The translations under genes were made by a program, and so were the position numbers. Shown here in pieces: positions 63,749-64,000 of a DNA stretch of 64,000 nucleotides. Below the pieces are notes generated by a model. It saw only the letters and a program-made list of their open reading frames with translations. It was not told where the DNA came from and did no database searches. The first letter of the stretch is position 1, and every line of letters begins with the position of its first letter. Source of the stretch: Coriobacteriia bacterium (GTDB lineage: Bacteria > Actinomycetota > Coriobacteriia > Coriobacteriales > UMGS124); assembly GCA_018368455.1 (NCBI GenBank), contig JAGZEG010000004.1, positions 62,001 through 126,000 of the forward strand. Reading direction: 5' to 3'.

Positions 63749-64000
63749 CTACGACAGCTGCGTCGGGCCGCCCGGCTGCCACACGATGAGCGAGCAGCCG
63801 GTGACGAGCCCGGCACCGAAGCCGAACAGGGCCACGAGCTCGCCGTCCTTGAGCTGGCCCGTTGTTGCGAGCGTGTCGAGCGACAGCGGGATGCAGGCGC
63901 TCGACACGTTGGCCGTGTGGTCGATCGTAACGATGACCTTGGCCGGGTCGATGCCCAGGCGCTCGACGCCGGCGTCGATGATGCGCTTATTCGCCTGGTG
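63749..64000 (-). CDS. fabH: 3-oxoacyl-ACP synthase III, C-terminal part (cut by window end)
   Basis: The last 83 residues are visible. HQANKRIIDAGVERLG holds the catalytic His and DHTANVSSACIPLSLD holds the catalytic Asn of FabH; the end is LFGFGAGLVTGCSLIVW plus a short tail. The N-terminal part with the Cys lies beyond 64000. It starts the chain from acetyl- or branched acyl-CoA and is upstream of acpP on the same strand. Confidence 0.92.
   Translation of the reverse strand, partial: HQANKRIIDAGVERLGIDPAKVIVTIDHTANVSSACIPLSLDTLATTGQLKDGELVALFGFGAGLVTGCSLIVWQPGGPTQLS

Overview
The window is GC-rich and gene-dense, and it looks like a chromosome segment of an anaerobic gut-type actinobacterium, most likely Coriobacteriia (Eggerthellaceae-like). 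This rests on a combination of traits rather than a marker gene: Tat-exported FAD reductases paired with LuxR regulators that carry about twelve membrane helices, a Tat-exported molybdopterin enzyme with DmsB/DmsC-type partners, TorD and NapGH-like proteins, a long ribosome hibernation factor, and a fatty acid synthesis operon that uses FabK and a fused AccD-AccA. No rRNA, tRNA, CRISPR array, transposase or phage gene was found.

Layout. 1-6 kb (minus): a YjiM/YjiL-type double-cubane protein and its ATP-dependent activator, a MalY-type C-S lyase, and two permeases plus a binding protein of an amino-acid ABC importer with no ATPase nearby. 6-20 kb: a ThrE-type exporter, a second Tat-type binding protein, a thioesterase, an NfeD/SPFH pair, ComF, a third binding protein, HPF, DegV, a 3-hydroxyisobutyrate dehydrogenase-like enzyme with a Cys/His tail, and an RlmKL-like protein whose first methyltransferase half looks degenerate. 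20-22.6 kb: a membrane XRE regulator embedded in repeats (palindromic elements, an inverted repeat, and a 31-32 bp tandem array).

22.6-32 kb is the most unusual part. One co-directional array holds an unknown protein, a TorD chaperone, NapG-like and NapH-like ferredoxin proteins, a large MvhD-like ferredoxin, and then two diverged UvrD-like ATPases flanking another unknown protein. A small overlapping gene pair and a membrane LuxR regulator follow. Diverging from the regulator is a three-gene molybdoenzyme operon (catalytic subunit, four-cluster ferredoxin, membrane anchor) of the DMSO-reductase superfamily, with two GC-rich palindromes between them. A plausible reading is that TorD and the NapGH-type proteins serve maturation of, or electron supply to, this or similar exported enzymes; this is inference.

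39.8-53.7 kb: a two-component system, a UBA-like membrane protein, a HEAT-repeat protein, NAD-type isocitrate dehydrogenase, two convergent Tat flavoprotein reductases, a second membrane LuxR regulator, an MFS transporter and ProC. 53.8-64 kb (minus): a fatty acid synthesis operon read as fabH (cut by the window edge), acpP, fabK, fabD, fabG, fabF, accB, fabZ, accC, accDA, degV, ending at a strong terminator. Start codons were chosen by Shine-Dalgarno spacing and family length; no database search was possible.
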